Below, in pieces: positions 10,199 through 20,703 of a stretch of 64,000 nt of DNA. The DNA is from Nothopassalora personata. Lineage: Eukaryota > Ascomycota > Dothideomycetes > Mycosphaerellales > Mycosphaerellaceae. Each line of letters starts with the position of its first letter. Positions within the stretch are counted from its first letter, which is position 1. The notes beneath the pieces are model-generated. The model searched no databases. It saw only the letters and a list, made by a program, of their open reading frames with translations, and was not told where the DNA came from. The stretch spans positions 3,472,001-3,536,000 of the forward strand of contig CM066291.1 in the NCBI GenBank assembly GCA_033816765.1, written 5' to 3'. The translations under genes were made by a program, and so were the position numbers.

Positions 10199-11723
10199 CT
10201 TGAATGGCTGTTACCGAGCGAACTACATGATTGAGCATGAATGACAGTGAATGTTGAGCATAAGGTGTGGAGCCAGAGTACCGAGGTCTGTCGATCACAG
10301 GATGCGGTGTTCCTTCTCCACGGTTCTTGACACCAACGCACTGACTCTGTGGGTCCGGGGTCTGCTTTCACTGACCAGACTGACCAGACTGTCCCCCGAT
10401 TTGCTTGACTATGGATGTCTACCGCCAAGAATGACAGAAAGCAACAAGGACCCTACCATAACAACAAGATGATGGCAACGGCACTTCCTTGCAAAAGCTC
10501 CATCGCTGACAAGAGCTGTGCGAGTCGATCGACCCGGCAGTCAGACTGGCGAGATGGCATGAGATTGCAGCTCCCGGACAGTGGCGCTGTGTTACTCGCT
10601 TGGTGGGTTCAGACAACTTGGAATGTTCCGTGAACGAGAGGTGCGCGATATGCTTGTTGACTTGCATGATATGTTGAAAAATCTCTCCAGTCATCGATGT
10701 CCATGATGATGGACTGTGCTGACGGTATCGAGATAGACTGAAGTCGGGCGAAGGCGCAAGGACGGCCTCTGAGGTACGTGTTGCGCTATTTTCAAGGTCG
10801 GGTCTTGATCAGGGGGTCAGCAGAGGGATTTGGAAGATGACTGCGCGCTGGCCGCTTACCTGTGAGCATGGAGAGCAGACTGCAGGTGACAGACTTGGTA
10901 AGTATCATCTATCGCCCACTCGAGGTCCATATCGCTGGTCAGCTTGCAGGTTTCATGAGGAATCCAGCTCGCGTCAACGTTGCCATTACGCGGATGAAAG
11001 TGCGCATCTCGTCAAACATAGAAAGGAGATGGCAACCGCTGGCCGAGTCCACAGGAGGCCATTGGCAGAATTTTAGGACATCGGCCACACCTGATCGGCA
11101 ATCGGTCTACGGGTGATTTGGCAGCCATGTGCCATCGAAGTCGTGCACAATACAATGGCAGAAGACTGCATGCGTGACTACTCATTTCGTTCATAGCACA
11201 TGTTACGCAACGAATTGAAAATGGAAAGAAACCCCGAAAAGCTGTTGTGTCTTCATCCCTCTCAAAAGCTCCATCCACCCTGAGTGGGCGAGCCGCTCAA
11301 TTTGCGCAAGCTAACTCAACTCTGATCCTTCCACACCAGGACTCAAGTTCGGCTCTTAAGAACCGGGCGACTGGCACTCAGAAGACCCCTCGGCCAGTCT
11401 CTTCGCCGTCCCTGAACACGGCCTCGCAAATTCTCTCATTGCCTCTGAAAAGCTTCGGTTTGACCACAGTCGCCCCTGGTGTCGCGGCCGTCAATCTGGT
11501 ATCATCGAAAAATCAAATGCGCCTGGTCCCATCCCAAACCGTGTCCCAACATGCCCATCCTGGTACGTACAACTCCTCGCTAATGCTCATTCATTTTTAT
11601 CCCTTCCCCAATGTACACAAAATACAGGTACAATGTCGCTTTGATGCATGTAAAACAAATATTTCTTGATCGCAAAGTCACTGCTATGCCGTGTTTCTGA
11701 CGTAATCGTGCCGATGATTACCT
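10199..11723. other. Intergenic with relics
   Basis: No intact gene. A helicase-motif relic at about 10925 is listed separately. A frame at 11247-11574 (+) continues through a well-formed putative intron (GTACGT donor near 11562, CTAAT branch, ACAG acceptor near 11629) to a stop within five codons, giving a roughly 110-residue Ser-rich product. It has no recognisable domain, so I do not call it a gene. Confidence 0.5.
10925..11000 (+). pseudogene. Relic of SF1 helicase motif VI
   Basis: Twenty-five codons read VHIAGQLAGFMRNPARVNVA then ITRMKV. This matches the GFLxxxxRxNVAxTRAK pattern of motif VI in Upf1/Dna2-type superfamily 1 helicases. No other helicase motif is readable on either side, so this is at most a short remnant of a decayed gene or transposon-borne helicase. 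Confidence 0.4.
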
Positions 11724-13643
11724 TCAGTTGGGCACGCGGTCCTTGAGGTAGGCTTCCGCTCCGAGATTCGGCTTCACACTCTCGTAAATCTGTCCGGCAA
11801 CTCCTAAATCCCAGCTGGCCTGGTCGAGGCAGTCCTTACAGTACTGCATGATCATACCGGTCGCTGCAGAGAGAGTGTGACACAGAGCCATAGCTTGAGC
11901 TTGGTCTAGGCCCGCGATCTGGTAAGGCTCGAGCTCAGTTTCCGGAGGAGGTGTGTGCGAATTGCGGCTGCCAATAGCGTCCGGCACGAAGGCCTGTGTG
12001 CCACCATATGCTCGGATCGTGAGCATGTGTGTGAGTACGCGGATTGAGCCCGGAGGTCCCAAGCCGGGACCTATTGTTATGTTGTGGTCCATGCTGCGCT
12101 TCTTCACATTGCCGGTTCGTGGGTCGATCTCATCAAATTCGCCGTGAATATCGATGTGCAAGCCGTTGACTCCTCCTGGAGTATTGGGATGTGATAGACC
12201 TTGCTGGATATAGGACTCGATCATCCATTTGCCCGCCTCGGCTCTTAGGTCGGGATGTTTTGTTTGAGGGAGGTCGTTGAACAGCTGCGCGATTTGAGCG
12301 GTACCGCGGTAATTCCTGCCCATCCGTGTACCAAGTCCAGACACCTTCTTAAGGTTGCGGCTGTATTTCAAGTACACTCCCCATTCTTGCGACTCGGTCG
12401 TGACTGTGCCGGCAGGGTCACGAGGCGCGGATCCATTAATGGCCAGAGAGAACTGAGAAATATCGTCGTAATATAACTGTGCAAGTCCCGCCCTGTCATT
12501 GTCGAAGCCAGCAAACCAGTTTGTAATAAAAGCCACGGCTGTTGAATCTTGGTCGACGAACAATGGACCTTTGATTGGTAGTGGCAGGTCTCGTGTCGTC
12601 CTTCGTCGAGCCACATCTTCTTCCGTACGTACTTGTGTGTCGTTCAACATGCGCAGGTTCGGATATCGATTCATCAGCTCTTGGGCATAGCCTGGCTCAT
12701 TCTGTATGAAGGGGTTGCCCGTCACGACCAGGTGACGCAGGTCTCGGAAGCGGCGACGCCATAAGTCCAAGGCCTCGAGCTTCTCGAACCGATTGTTGGA
12801 GAGATCGAGGTTCTGCAGTCTCGGTAGTGCGTACGACAAGTCTTTGACTTGATCGAGATTCACCAGGTCATTGTTGGCCAAAGACACGCTTTGAACAGCA
12901 GCGTACAAGCCCTCTATGTTGTCGGGATAAAACTCTTGCATGACTTTCATGAGCGCTGCGAAGAATTTCGGATTCCTGGTGTCGCCCTCAAAGTTCACGA
13001 GCTGTGGGTCTTGGTACAAGCTGGACAGGTCGAGCAGCTTGGTTTCTCCATCGTAACGACGGAGAAGGAGGTCCCTGAAGAGCTCCTTGAGCATCATGGT
13101 ACCCTGCGAATATTTTTGTGGTTGCTGTGTGTTTCCTTGCCAATCGAGACGTTCCACGATGAGTGTCGCGCCGGCCCACTCGAGTTTGTGCATTCTCGCG
13201 AGGGCCTTAGCGTCCACTTCAGGAACGGAAGCGACGAGCACATCTCCCTCTCTTCGCGTCTTCGTCAACTTCACTTGCCGCTTCATTGCATTGCCGAGTT
13301 TCCCCTTGTTCATCTTCTCGTTCAGCCATCTCTCCAGCGTCTTCTGGCCTTGGTCGGAGTGGCTGCTGACACGACTATTCTCCCAGCCGCTGATTCTGAA
13401 CTCGACAAGTTTGCCACGAGAAGTCGGTGCATTGCTCCGAGGAGTGGTGTTGCGTTTCTGGTTGCCCTTGTTAATCCTCCCTTGACTCTGCGTTTTCGTA
13501 AGGTCCATGGTCCCAGCTGGATTCCGCGACTTGTTTGTCCTGCCTGTGGCCACTGGTCCGCCCATATTCAGATCGCCGTCGCGATCTTGGCGCTTGTGGT
13601 TCTGGGCCGCACTGCGGCGACCACCTCTACCCCGTGGTGCCAT
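11724..13643 (-). CDS. mex67: mRNA export receptor Mex67/NXF1-like
   Basis: Single exon, 639 residues. Order of parts: a basic Arg/Gly-rich N-terminus (MAPRGRGGRRSAA); an RNA-binding-like region (about 85-180); leucine-rich repeats (about 225-335, LQNLDLSNNRFEKLEALDL, HLVVTGNPF); an NTF2-like domain (about 360-540, FVDQDSTAVAFITNWFAGF); and a C-terminal UBA-like TAP-C domain (about 580-639, MIMQYCKDCLDQASWDL). This is the complete architecture of Mex67/NXF1, which with Mtr2/NXT1 carries bulk mRNA through nuclear pores by binding FG nucleoporins. Length is close to that of other fungal Mex67 proteins. The ATG at 13643 is the first in frame and precedes the expected basic N-terminus. Confidence 0.93.
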   Translation of the reverse strand: MAPRGRGGRRSAAQNHKRQDRDGDLNMGGPVATGRTNKSRNPAGTMDLTKTQSQGRINKGNQKRNTTPRSNAPTSRGKLVEFRISGWENSRVSSHSDQGQKTLERWLNEKMNKGKLGNAMKRQVKLTKTRREGDVLVASVPEVDAKALARMHKLEWAGATLIVERLDWQGNTQQPQKYSQGTMMLKELFRDLLLRRYDGETKLLDLSSLYQDPQLVNFEGDTRNPKFFAALMKVMQEFYPDNIEGLYAAVQSVSLANNDLVNLDQVKDLSYALPRLQNLDLSNNRFEKLEALDLWRRRFRDLRHLVVTGNPFIQNEPGYAQELMNRYPNLRMLNDTQVRTEEDVARRRTTRDLPLPIKGPLFVDQDSTAVAFITNWFAGFDNDRAGLAQLYYDDISQFSLAINGSAPRDPAGTVTTESQEWGVYLKYSRNLKKVSGLGTRMGRNYRGTAQIAQLFNDLPQTKHPDLRAEAGKWMIESYIQQGLSHPNTPGGVNGLHIDIHGEFDEIDPRTGNVKKRSMDHNITIGPGLGPPGSIRVLTHMLTIRAYGGTQAFVPDAIGSRNSHTPPPETELEPYQIAGLDQAQAMALCHTLSAATGMIMQYCKDCLDQASWDLGVAGQIYESVKPNLGAEAYLKDRVPN

Positions 13644-14533
13644 TCCGTCTGGTACTATGCGCTGGTTGGTCGGAAGATGTGGTGTGGTTAGTTGGATTGG
13701 TCGTCGGCGGTATGCGCGATGGTGGTGGTGAGTTCTCTCCCCAAGTCAGCACGATTGTTGGTGTTCTTGGGGAGGATGTCGGCGGGTTGGGGGGGGGAGG
13801 TTGAAGTGGCAGATGCGGAAGTGAGGACAGTAGAACCTTTGAGCCTTTGTCGTGAGCTTGGAGATCGGCGGGCGCTAGTCGGAAGGCGGGCCGAAGTTGA
13901 TGCCTTCAGTGCCTGGTGCACCCGGCTTTGTCTTTGGATGTGAAGGCTGACTTTCTTCCGTGAGAGCACAGTACTATCGCAAACTCGAGAACTGTAGCGT
14001 GTGTGGTGATGTGTGTCCGAGAAGCTACGCGGGCTCATTTCCAGGATGCTATGCAGGTGGTGAATATAGAAAAAGGAAGGAACTCTCAAGGGTTAAAAAT
14101 CATTATGCCATGAAGATAGTCCTCGGGCCACGAAAGGATAAAGCAGCAATATCGAGGATATAGTGGCTGTGCAGTTTTCTGAAACATCTGCACCACATGC
14201 GTGCGCCGAGAGGTGACGTAAGGCAGATCACTGCCTAGACACCTTGATCTAGGCTGCATAGATGGCCTTGACATGGAGAGTGCAGGTATGAACGAAGAAA
14301 TCGAAGATGAGGTAGCAAACGTGCGAGATAGGTTGGCTAGTTGCTTCTCGCTCAAGATAGCAAGCACAAGCCTTGGAAGAAGATTGAGGCAAGAGCGAAG
14401 GGTGACCAGACATGTCTCATTCAGCCATTACTATACACATTCCATGCTCGCTCGCTTCATGCATTATGTACAACCCCAAAACTTGCATGATGCCCGCGCT
14501 AAAGTGACACAGCAACCATCACGGCGGACCATC
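13644..14533. other. Intergenic, mex67 promoter and permease 3' region
   Basis: Holds the upstream region of mex67 and the downstream region of the permease gene. Frames here are low-complexity Ser/Thr/Arg sequences without domain features. No other element is seen. Confidence 0.6.
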
Positions 14534-16195
14534 CTATCCCATCCAAGCCCAAAACTTCCCCCAACATGTCGTTGGCACCACCTCCTCAAAATACATCCCT
14601 TCCACCTCCTTCCTGCCCGTATCCAGATCCGCCTCGATCGGCTTGACGAACTTGGTTCGGAAGACGACTTTGTACCCAATGTACATCACAAAGAAGATGA
14701 TGACACTGATGTACGCCACGAAGAAATTCGATGTATTCCACGGGATGAATGCCGTGAAGCCATTCGTGACGATGATGAGGATGTTGAAGAATAGGCCATA
14801 CCAGCTGAACCAAGGCTGCCAGAGTGCCTTGTAGGGAAGAGTATCTCGTGACTGCCCTCGGGCCTTCACGGCGCGCATGAAAGCGATGTGGCAGATGTTA
14901 ATGCAAGTCCAGCTGATGAAGCCGGCGATCGAGGTAATGTTGAGGAGCCAGTCGAAGACTTCGCCGCCGTCTGTGCTTTCGTTCAGGAAGCCGAGGAGAC
15001 CGAATGCGGCGGTGAATGCAACTCCGACGTAAGGGACACCGCCGTTGGTGGTGAGCTTGAACCAGCTTGGTGCTGAGTGCTCTTCGGCGAGACCAACCAG
15101 GATACGGGAGCCACTGTAAACGTTGGCGTTTGCTGCGCTGAGGACGACGCAGAGGAGAACGGCATTGATCAGGCCTGGGAGAACCTTGACACCTGCGAGC
15201 TTTGCGGCGATGACCATTGGCGAGGCTGAAGCGTCGGTGTTGCCAGAGAGAAGCTGCTCGTTGTCATAGGGCACCAAAAGGCCAATGAAGAAGACCGTGA
15301 AGACGAAGAAGAAGACGATGCGGTAGAAGGTCTTCTTGATGGCGGCTGGGACAGTCTTGCGTGGATTGGCGGTTTCTCCAGCTGCAAGACCAACAAGCTC
15401 TGTACCTTGGTATGAGAAACCAGCTTGAATCAGCACGGACCAAAAACTAACGAACTTGGCAAGTGCTTGGTCCGTCCATGCGGCATTGTAGGGCGCGAAA
15501 GATCCTGGGTGATGCCAGTACTTGAAACCTAGGTAGCCCTGCTGCCCAGCACCGGCGTCGATGCAGATTGCGAAGATGAGGAAGCCTACGACTGTCAGGA
15601 CCTTGATTGACGCAAACCAGAACTCGATCTCTCCGTAGAAGGAGACTGGCAAGAAGTTGATGGATGTGATCACAAGCCAGAAGACACCGATGAAGATGCC
15701 AACGTTGAGTTCTGGTGCCCAGTACTGGATGATAAGGCCGCATGCGGTCAACTCGAGTGCGTATGTGATCGACCACGAGAACCAGTAAATCCATCCCATA
15801 GCGAATCCTAGCGCGGGGTCGACGAATCGGGCGGCGTAGACTGTGAAAGCGCCAGAGATTGGGATATATGTCGCCATCTCTCCGAGCGCCACCATGACTG
15901 AGTAGACGAGTGTGCCGATGAAGGCATATGCAATGAGTGTGCCAGCAGGCCCTGCGGTTGCCAGCGCTGAGCCGGATCCGATGAAGAGACCTGTGCCGAT
16001 GGTCCCTCCGATCGCTATCATTTGAAGGTGTCGTGATTGCAGCTTGCGCTTGAGCTGTACTGTGGTACCAGCGCGGATCGAGTCATCCTGCTTTTCGACA
16101 TCGCTGCTTCCGGAGATTGAGTGGACCTCGTATGCCCTCTTCTCATTAGGCCCAGCACCAAATATGACATCTTCAGCCTTGATCTTGTCCGCCAT
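14534..16195 (-). CDS. Amino-acid permease (AAT/YAT family)
   Basis: An uninterrupted frame of 553 residues from the ATG at 16195. An in-frame ATG 38 codons upstream exists, but its extra sequence looks like translated leader, whereas MADKIKAEDVIFGAG begins a typical acidic cytosolic N-terminus. The sequence LKRKLQSRHLQMIAIGGTIG plus TGLFIGSG is the signature first transmembrane helix of fungal amino-acid permeases. About 12 hydrophobic helices follow, including GEMATYIPISGAFTVYAARF and SFWSVLIQAGFSYQGTELVG. It should be a plasma-membrane proton symporter for amino acids of the Gap1/Dip5/Agp type; the substrate cannot be read from the sequence. The C-terminus (CWGKFWAWMG) is complete. Confidence 0.92.
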   Translation of the reverse strand: MADKIKAEDVIFGAGPNEKRAYEVHSISGSSDVEKQDDSIRAGTTVQLKRKLQSRHLQMIAIGGTIGTGLFIGSGSALATAGPAGTLIAYAFIGTLVYSVMVALGEMATYIPISGAFTVYAARFVDPALGFAMGWIYWFSWSITYALELTACGLIIQYWAPELNVGIFIGVFWLVITSINFLPVSFYGEIEFWFASIKVLTVVGFLIFAICIDAGAGQQGYLGFKYWHHPGSFAPYNAAWTDQALAKFVSFWSVLIQAGFSYQGTELVGLAAGETANPRKTVPAAIKKTFYRIVFFFVFTVFFIGLLVPYDNEQLLSGNTDASASPMVIAAKLAGVKVLPGLINAVLLCVVLSAANANVYSGSRILVGLAEEHSAPSWFKLTTNGGVPYVGVAFTAAFGLLGFLNESTDGGEVFDWLLNITSIAGFISWTCINICHIAFMRAVKARGQSRDTLPYKALWQPWFSWYGLFFNILIIVTNGFTAFIPWNTSNFFVAYISVIIFFVMYIGYKVVFRTKFVKPIEADLDTGRKEVEGMYFEEVVPTTCWGKFWAWMG

Positions 16196-17300
16196 CGCGA
16201 GGCTGGTGGCAGCCAACTGGGGGTGGTGGTATGAAAGTGAGGTCTGTATCCGTGTCCGTGCGTGGTGCTTCCCAGGATATTGTTCCAGAAAAGGCGCTCC
16301 ACGAGCCAAACGAAGCTCTTCCTGTTTGTCGCGTGCGCCGGCTGTCCGCGAAATGATTCACCTAGGGACGTGACATCCGAAGGTAGATCATTGCTTGCAA
16401 CACGAGTAGTCGTCAATGTACACGTGGTGATGAACGAATTAGAGTGAAGGAAATGTCACATTCCAGCAAACCTAGGAGACGAAGATTCACACTTACCTTT
16501 CCATCAACGGATATATGTACGTAAGAACAGTCCAAAGGTTGCATCCACTCTGTCGCCCAACAGCGGCAACGTTGATCGGATGCTAGCAGAATTTTTCGCG
16601 TCTGATGTGTGCAAATTGTGGTCGGACGACGTCGAGCAGTAGTGGATCGGTGCGGTCGTACCTGCAGAGCCCGAGCGCGATGCCGGCTGGGCGACTGGTA
16701 GCCAATTGAAATGCTTGTGGGTAGAGCGCTGCGGGTAAATACCTTCCCTAGGAATTTGCTGCCGAGATCCAGGAAAGCCCCAATGTAATAGCGTAAGTGG
16801 GAGTTAGATCTCTGCTCGTGCTAAGTCCTGTCCTTCAATAACGATTCAGCCTCTTATCTACAGCTTAGACAGCACAACTAATTCTGATAACTTGTGAGCA
16901 TTGCTTTCAGCCGGAGGTAGGCGCCGGGAGGATTCTGGTGTTGCATTCATCAGGGACTGCGCTTGGCGCGAGAATAGGTAAATCCACTCTGCTGCTGCAG
17001 ATCATCGTTGCTCCCCATGTGTGCAGCAGCGCCGCACGCTGTTGTGTTCACTCGCGCTCGAGGTGGTCGTATCGTTGGCTGGAGGATATGAAGCGGTATG
17101 CAATACGGAAGATTTCCACCGATCACGAAATTTGTTGCAGGATCGTTATACAGGATCGTTTCGCGAACGAGGACCAGAGTACAGTGTCTACTGTGTCTTC
17201 ATTCCTTCGTGTTCCCGTACAGCTTGCCACGTGGCTGCTCACATTGGTTTCTGTCGAGTTACCGCGCGATCATGTATATCAACTCGTACATTTCAATCGT
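16196..17300. other. Intergenic, permease promoter region
   Basis: Upstream region of the permease (about 1.1 kb) and downstream region of the Nudix gene. I see no convincing coding frame, tRNA or repeat. Confidence 0.6.
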
Positions 17301-18371
17301 CTAGATTTTCGATGGTGTGACCTTCGCTGCCTTGTTCATCACTTCACGAGTCAGCACATCGCCTTCTTTCCTTTCACTCGCAAGTCTTCCAATGGAGATC
17401 AACTTCGCAATCATATCCTCATCACCAAAGTGGCTGTTGTGCTCATATTCAGGCTCCTCGCCATAAGCCACTCGTGCAGCATCAACCAAGATTCTGGCGG
17501 TCATACCAAAGACTCTGTACCTGGACTGTTCCAAGGCATTATTGGTATTAGTATAGAACGACCTCGGAAGCGATGGCTGTAGCGACGACTGCCTCGAATT
17601 TGATCCAGAACTCTTGGCTCCTGTTGTTGTCGATCTGCTTGTGACTTCTTGTGGCGGTCTTGGATCTGTGTAGGACTTTGGCTTTCTCGCCAGAAACACC
17701 GTTGATGGTGTGACGGGTACAAAGAACTGATGCATACGCCACGCACTTTCGTGCCAGCTGTGCCAGGAGCCTTTGTACCACTCTCCCGGCACAGTTTCTC
17801 GCGTTTCTTCATCTATGTCCTTTTCGAACAGGAAGTTCCTAAATGGTGCTGTGAAGACTGCTGCCACTTCCCGTGCATCCAGCTTTGGCAAAATATCTCT
17901 CGCTGCGTCGGGATTCTGATTCCGCGATGAAGGTTCCGGAGTCTTAAGATATGCAACGCATGGTCTCACGCCAAGCTCTGTCATTGCCAGGTTGGCGGGC
18001 AGCTCGGTCAGATGTTCTACTGAGTAGCCAGGAGGCAGTTTATGATCACTCATAGGTAAGCCAATCTCTTCAAATGCTTCCCTTCGAGCAGTTTGAAAGG
18101 GAGTTTCCGACAGCAGGTCCGACTTGCCGCCTGGAAGTGCTGCTTGCCCGGCATCTTGTGTTTCATCAGCATAGTTCGCAAGCTGTTTGAGCAAGAGTGT
18201 ATGTCCTACAACTCTTCAGACCAGCACTTCTTATGGTCAATACTACTCTTAGATCACCTCGTTTGTCGGCGAACAGCAGTATCAGGACTGCTGCTCGTCT
18301 CGCGAGCGGGCATTTGTACCAGTTCGTCGGCGCGGACGTGAAGCAGCGGAGGTTAGCCAGGGCCCTCTGCT
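17301..18371 (-). CDS. Nudix hydrolase, CoA pyrophosphatase (Pcd1)-like
   Basis: Main exons: 17301-18154 and about 18210-18371, with a 55-nt intron (GTAGGA donor, CACAAG acceptor). Splicing creates VVLTIRSAGLKS-YAGQAALPGGKSD, the conserved entry to the Nudix box, followed by TPFQTARREAFEEIGLP with the catalytic REAFEE core. Pcd1-type enzymes cleave CoA and oxidised CoA in peroxisomes. The C-terminal half carries FFVPVTPSTVFLARKPK and a variable Ser-rich insert. The 5' end is not settled: the frame before ALANLRCFTSAPTNWYKCPL meets a TGA, and a CTGAC-AG acceptor-like signal near 18372-18385 suggests another short 5' exon. A GTGAGC donor near 18450 is a candidate partner. The product is about 350 residues. 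Confidence 0.8.
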
Positions 18372-18985
18372 GCACTGTCAGTCATGGTCGCCACAAGAGC
18401 ACAATTGTCTTGCCTTCGATGTGGGTGTAAGCAAAGCCATATGGTCGCCATGGCTCACACATTGTCACGATACACATCGAAGTCTATCTGACATGCCACG
18501 CGCAAAGCCGATGCCGAGGTGAAAGCCTGATCTGGGGAAGTGGAGCCGAGCTGAGTCGAGTTGTCTTCAGGCACCACAGCAGGAAGATGTCTGCAGCCTA
18601 CGATATCGGATACGGCGAAAGAGTCCTTTGATGTGTCTTCACAAACCGCGAGGACATCAGGGAACGGAGGCACAGGCCATGAGTCGCCGCAGCTGGCATT
18701 TCGATCACCATAAATGTGCTCCATAGGAGTAGCACGCACTCCGGCTGTGTTAGACCATGCTGAAAAGAATGCTGGTCCCTAGGTCAAGTATACAAGTTTC
18801 TTCGAGAAGACTTGACGCCTCCAAATGCTCATACCCTACCGAACGCCTCGCTAAGTCAGACAATCGTAATGCAAACCTGTAGAAGGCGCCTACTCTCACA
18901 ACCCATTCCCGCTGTATGGACTTGGCTCCACCTCAAAGGCCACAGCCATCATGTCGAAGGTATCTGTTGACGAGTGGGCAGTCGA
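18372..18985. other. Region holding the unresolved 5' exon of the Nudix gene
   Basis: A minus-strand frame at 18455-18739 ends at a GTGAGC splice-donor-like site and could contain the missing first exon or be leader. Its residues match nothing I recognise. The remainder is the 3' flank of the E2 gene. Confidence 0.35.
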
Positions 18986-19512
18986 CTAGACATTCGGGTC
19001 GTGGTAAAGGAAGTTGATATCTCTAGGTCGCTGCCGATTGGACTTGACAAATTCTGCATCACCTGGAGGCCCTACATCTGGTCAGCATCACAAATCACAC
19101 GAGGTGCCTGAATGTGATGGTTCTTACGCTCATTCTTGGTATTGCTTGCCAGCATACTCTGCAAGCTCAAGCTGATGCTCTCCACGTTGTGGACTGGACT
19201 CCAGCCTTGCTTGTCCAGCAAGTCTAGACATATGATGCCGTTGCTGTATACGTGTGGATGTATGGGTATTGGCCGAGGAGGGTCGGAAAGTCTCACGAAC
19301 ACGACCTCAGGAGCCTCGATCGGATATTGGGGAGAGAAACTGAATCTCAATCTGTATTTCTCTTCTGGCTTGTACAACGGGTTGTCCAGCACTTGTATGT
19401 CCATCTCCCACTGCTTCAGATCGGGCGCTGACACCAAAGTGATTCCTGGAGGGAGTGGTTGCTGGATTTTGGCCAGTTCTTTCTGCAGTCTCTTCCCTGA
19501 CATGCCAGCCAT
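18986..19512 (-). CDS. Ubiquitin-conjugating enzyme E2 (UBE2W/Ubc16-like)
   Basis: Exon 1 is 19128-19512 and exon 2 is 18986-19071, separated by a 56-nt intron (GTAAGA donor, GCTGAC branch, GTAG acceptor). Splicing completes ...SNTKNER-PPGDAEFVKSNRQRPRD and ends INFLYHDPNV, about 156 residues, a single UBC fold. The active-site cysteine lies in SNGIICLDLLDKQGWSPV, and HPHVYSNG precedes it. The LYHDPNV-type tail in place of the last UBC helices resembles human UBE2W, which ubiquitinates free N-termini of substrates. W-type activity is inferred from this resemblance only. The start MAGMSGKRLQKELAKIQ is the normal helix-1 position. Confidence 0.9.
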
Positions 19513-20703
19513 GATGATTGTTTTGAACCGCGCGTAAGTGTTTCGAGGTCTTGCTGTGCCCCAGTCGATGAATATGTGTTGTCCTCTCGGACTCGATGTG
19601 TCGCGCTGGGGAATGTGTCGCCGCTTCAGTAGTCCGGGAGTAAGCGTTGCTCGTGGGGTGGGTACGTCGAGAGTTTGGGACAGTCAATCGTGAGCTTCGC
19701 AGAGTTGAAAGTGGCAGTCGGGATACAGCAGGCCTGACTAAGTGCTTGCTTCACTTCAGCGCGGCATATGAAGCGAGCTCATTTAGCGGGGCACGAATCG
19801 AGCCCACGTGCACGCGTCTTGGGCTACGTTTATGGATGTACGACGGAGCTGAATGGCGGTCTCAGCTGTCTTCACCGCGAACGTTGCGAATTGAGCATCA
19901 ATGCTGGCGAACAGGTAGCGACGGACGCAACGTGTTCCTGAGAGCTGCTATATGTGTGTGAAGCATGAAGCCAAGGTGGCTGTGCAGTTCGAGGCCAAGG
20001 ACGACAAGGATCAGCGGGACGCGGGGCATGATTGGACTTCAAGCTGCGCGAACAAGCAGCAATGAATTCCACTACACGCTGTGCTCAGCTCCTCGTAGGC
20101 CGAGATACAACTACATCTCCCGAGAAGTCCCTACGGCTCACGGAGAGCACCGATCGTCCTTTGCACAGAGCCGACCACGACAAGGGCAGCAGCCGCACGG
20201 CCAGCACGGGCGGAACACCACCACCCTCTTGGGAAAGGAAAAGTGAGAGGGCGGCCAGAAGGCTGCCGCGTGGACAGGCAACATGTCGTGTGAGTCTTTC
20301 CAGACCAGTGAACAAGCGACGACGAGGGCAGTTGCAAGAGGAGGGGGTGCCTGAACAGTGCGGGCATTGCCACATCGCGCCCCAAGGTAAAGAGCAAGGC
20401 AGCAGTATGCCAATCGCTCTTCCTTGTGAAGGTTCCCCCCCCACGTGACTGGGTAGACACCTCCTGCTCTGCAGCCTCTGTCGCGAAAGACTGGGATGGT
20501 GTGTTTCTTGATCCTGTCTCGCATTCTGTTTCCAACCCCTACACCCCACATATACTGTCTCACCTACCATTCGAGCATTCGAGCTCTACCTACAATCCTT
20601 GCAGACATTACCTCACAGCATCCAGGTATAGGACGCTCGCTATGCACTTCTCCCCCACATTCGCATCGCGCACATGCGTTCTAAACACTGGCTGACATCA
20701 ATC
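19513..20703. other. Divergent promoter region between E2 and kinase genes
   Basis: A 1.2-kb region between divergently transcribed genes. The last ~200 bp before the kinase start are C/T-rich, typical of fungal leaders. Overlapping frames at 20085-20570 show no domain. Confidence 0.55.

Noticed and set aside
11247..11650. Ser-rich plus-strand frame with a neat putative intron
   Set aside because: No recognisable domain and no homology argument; splice-like signals alone are insufficient.
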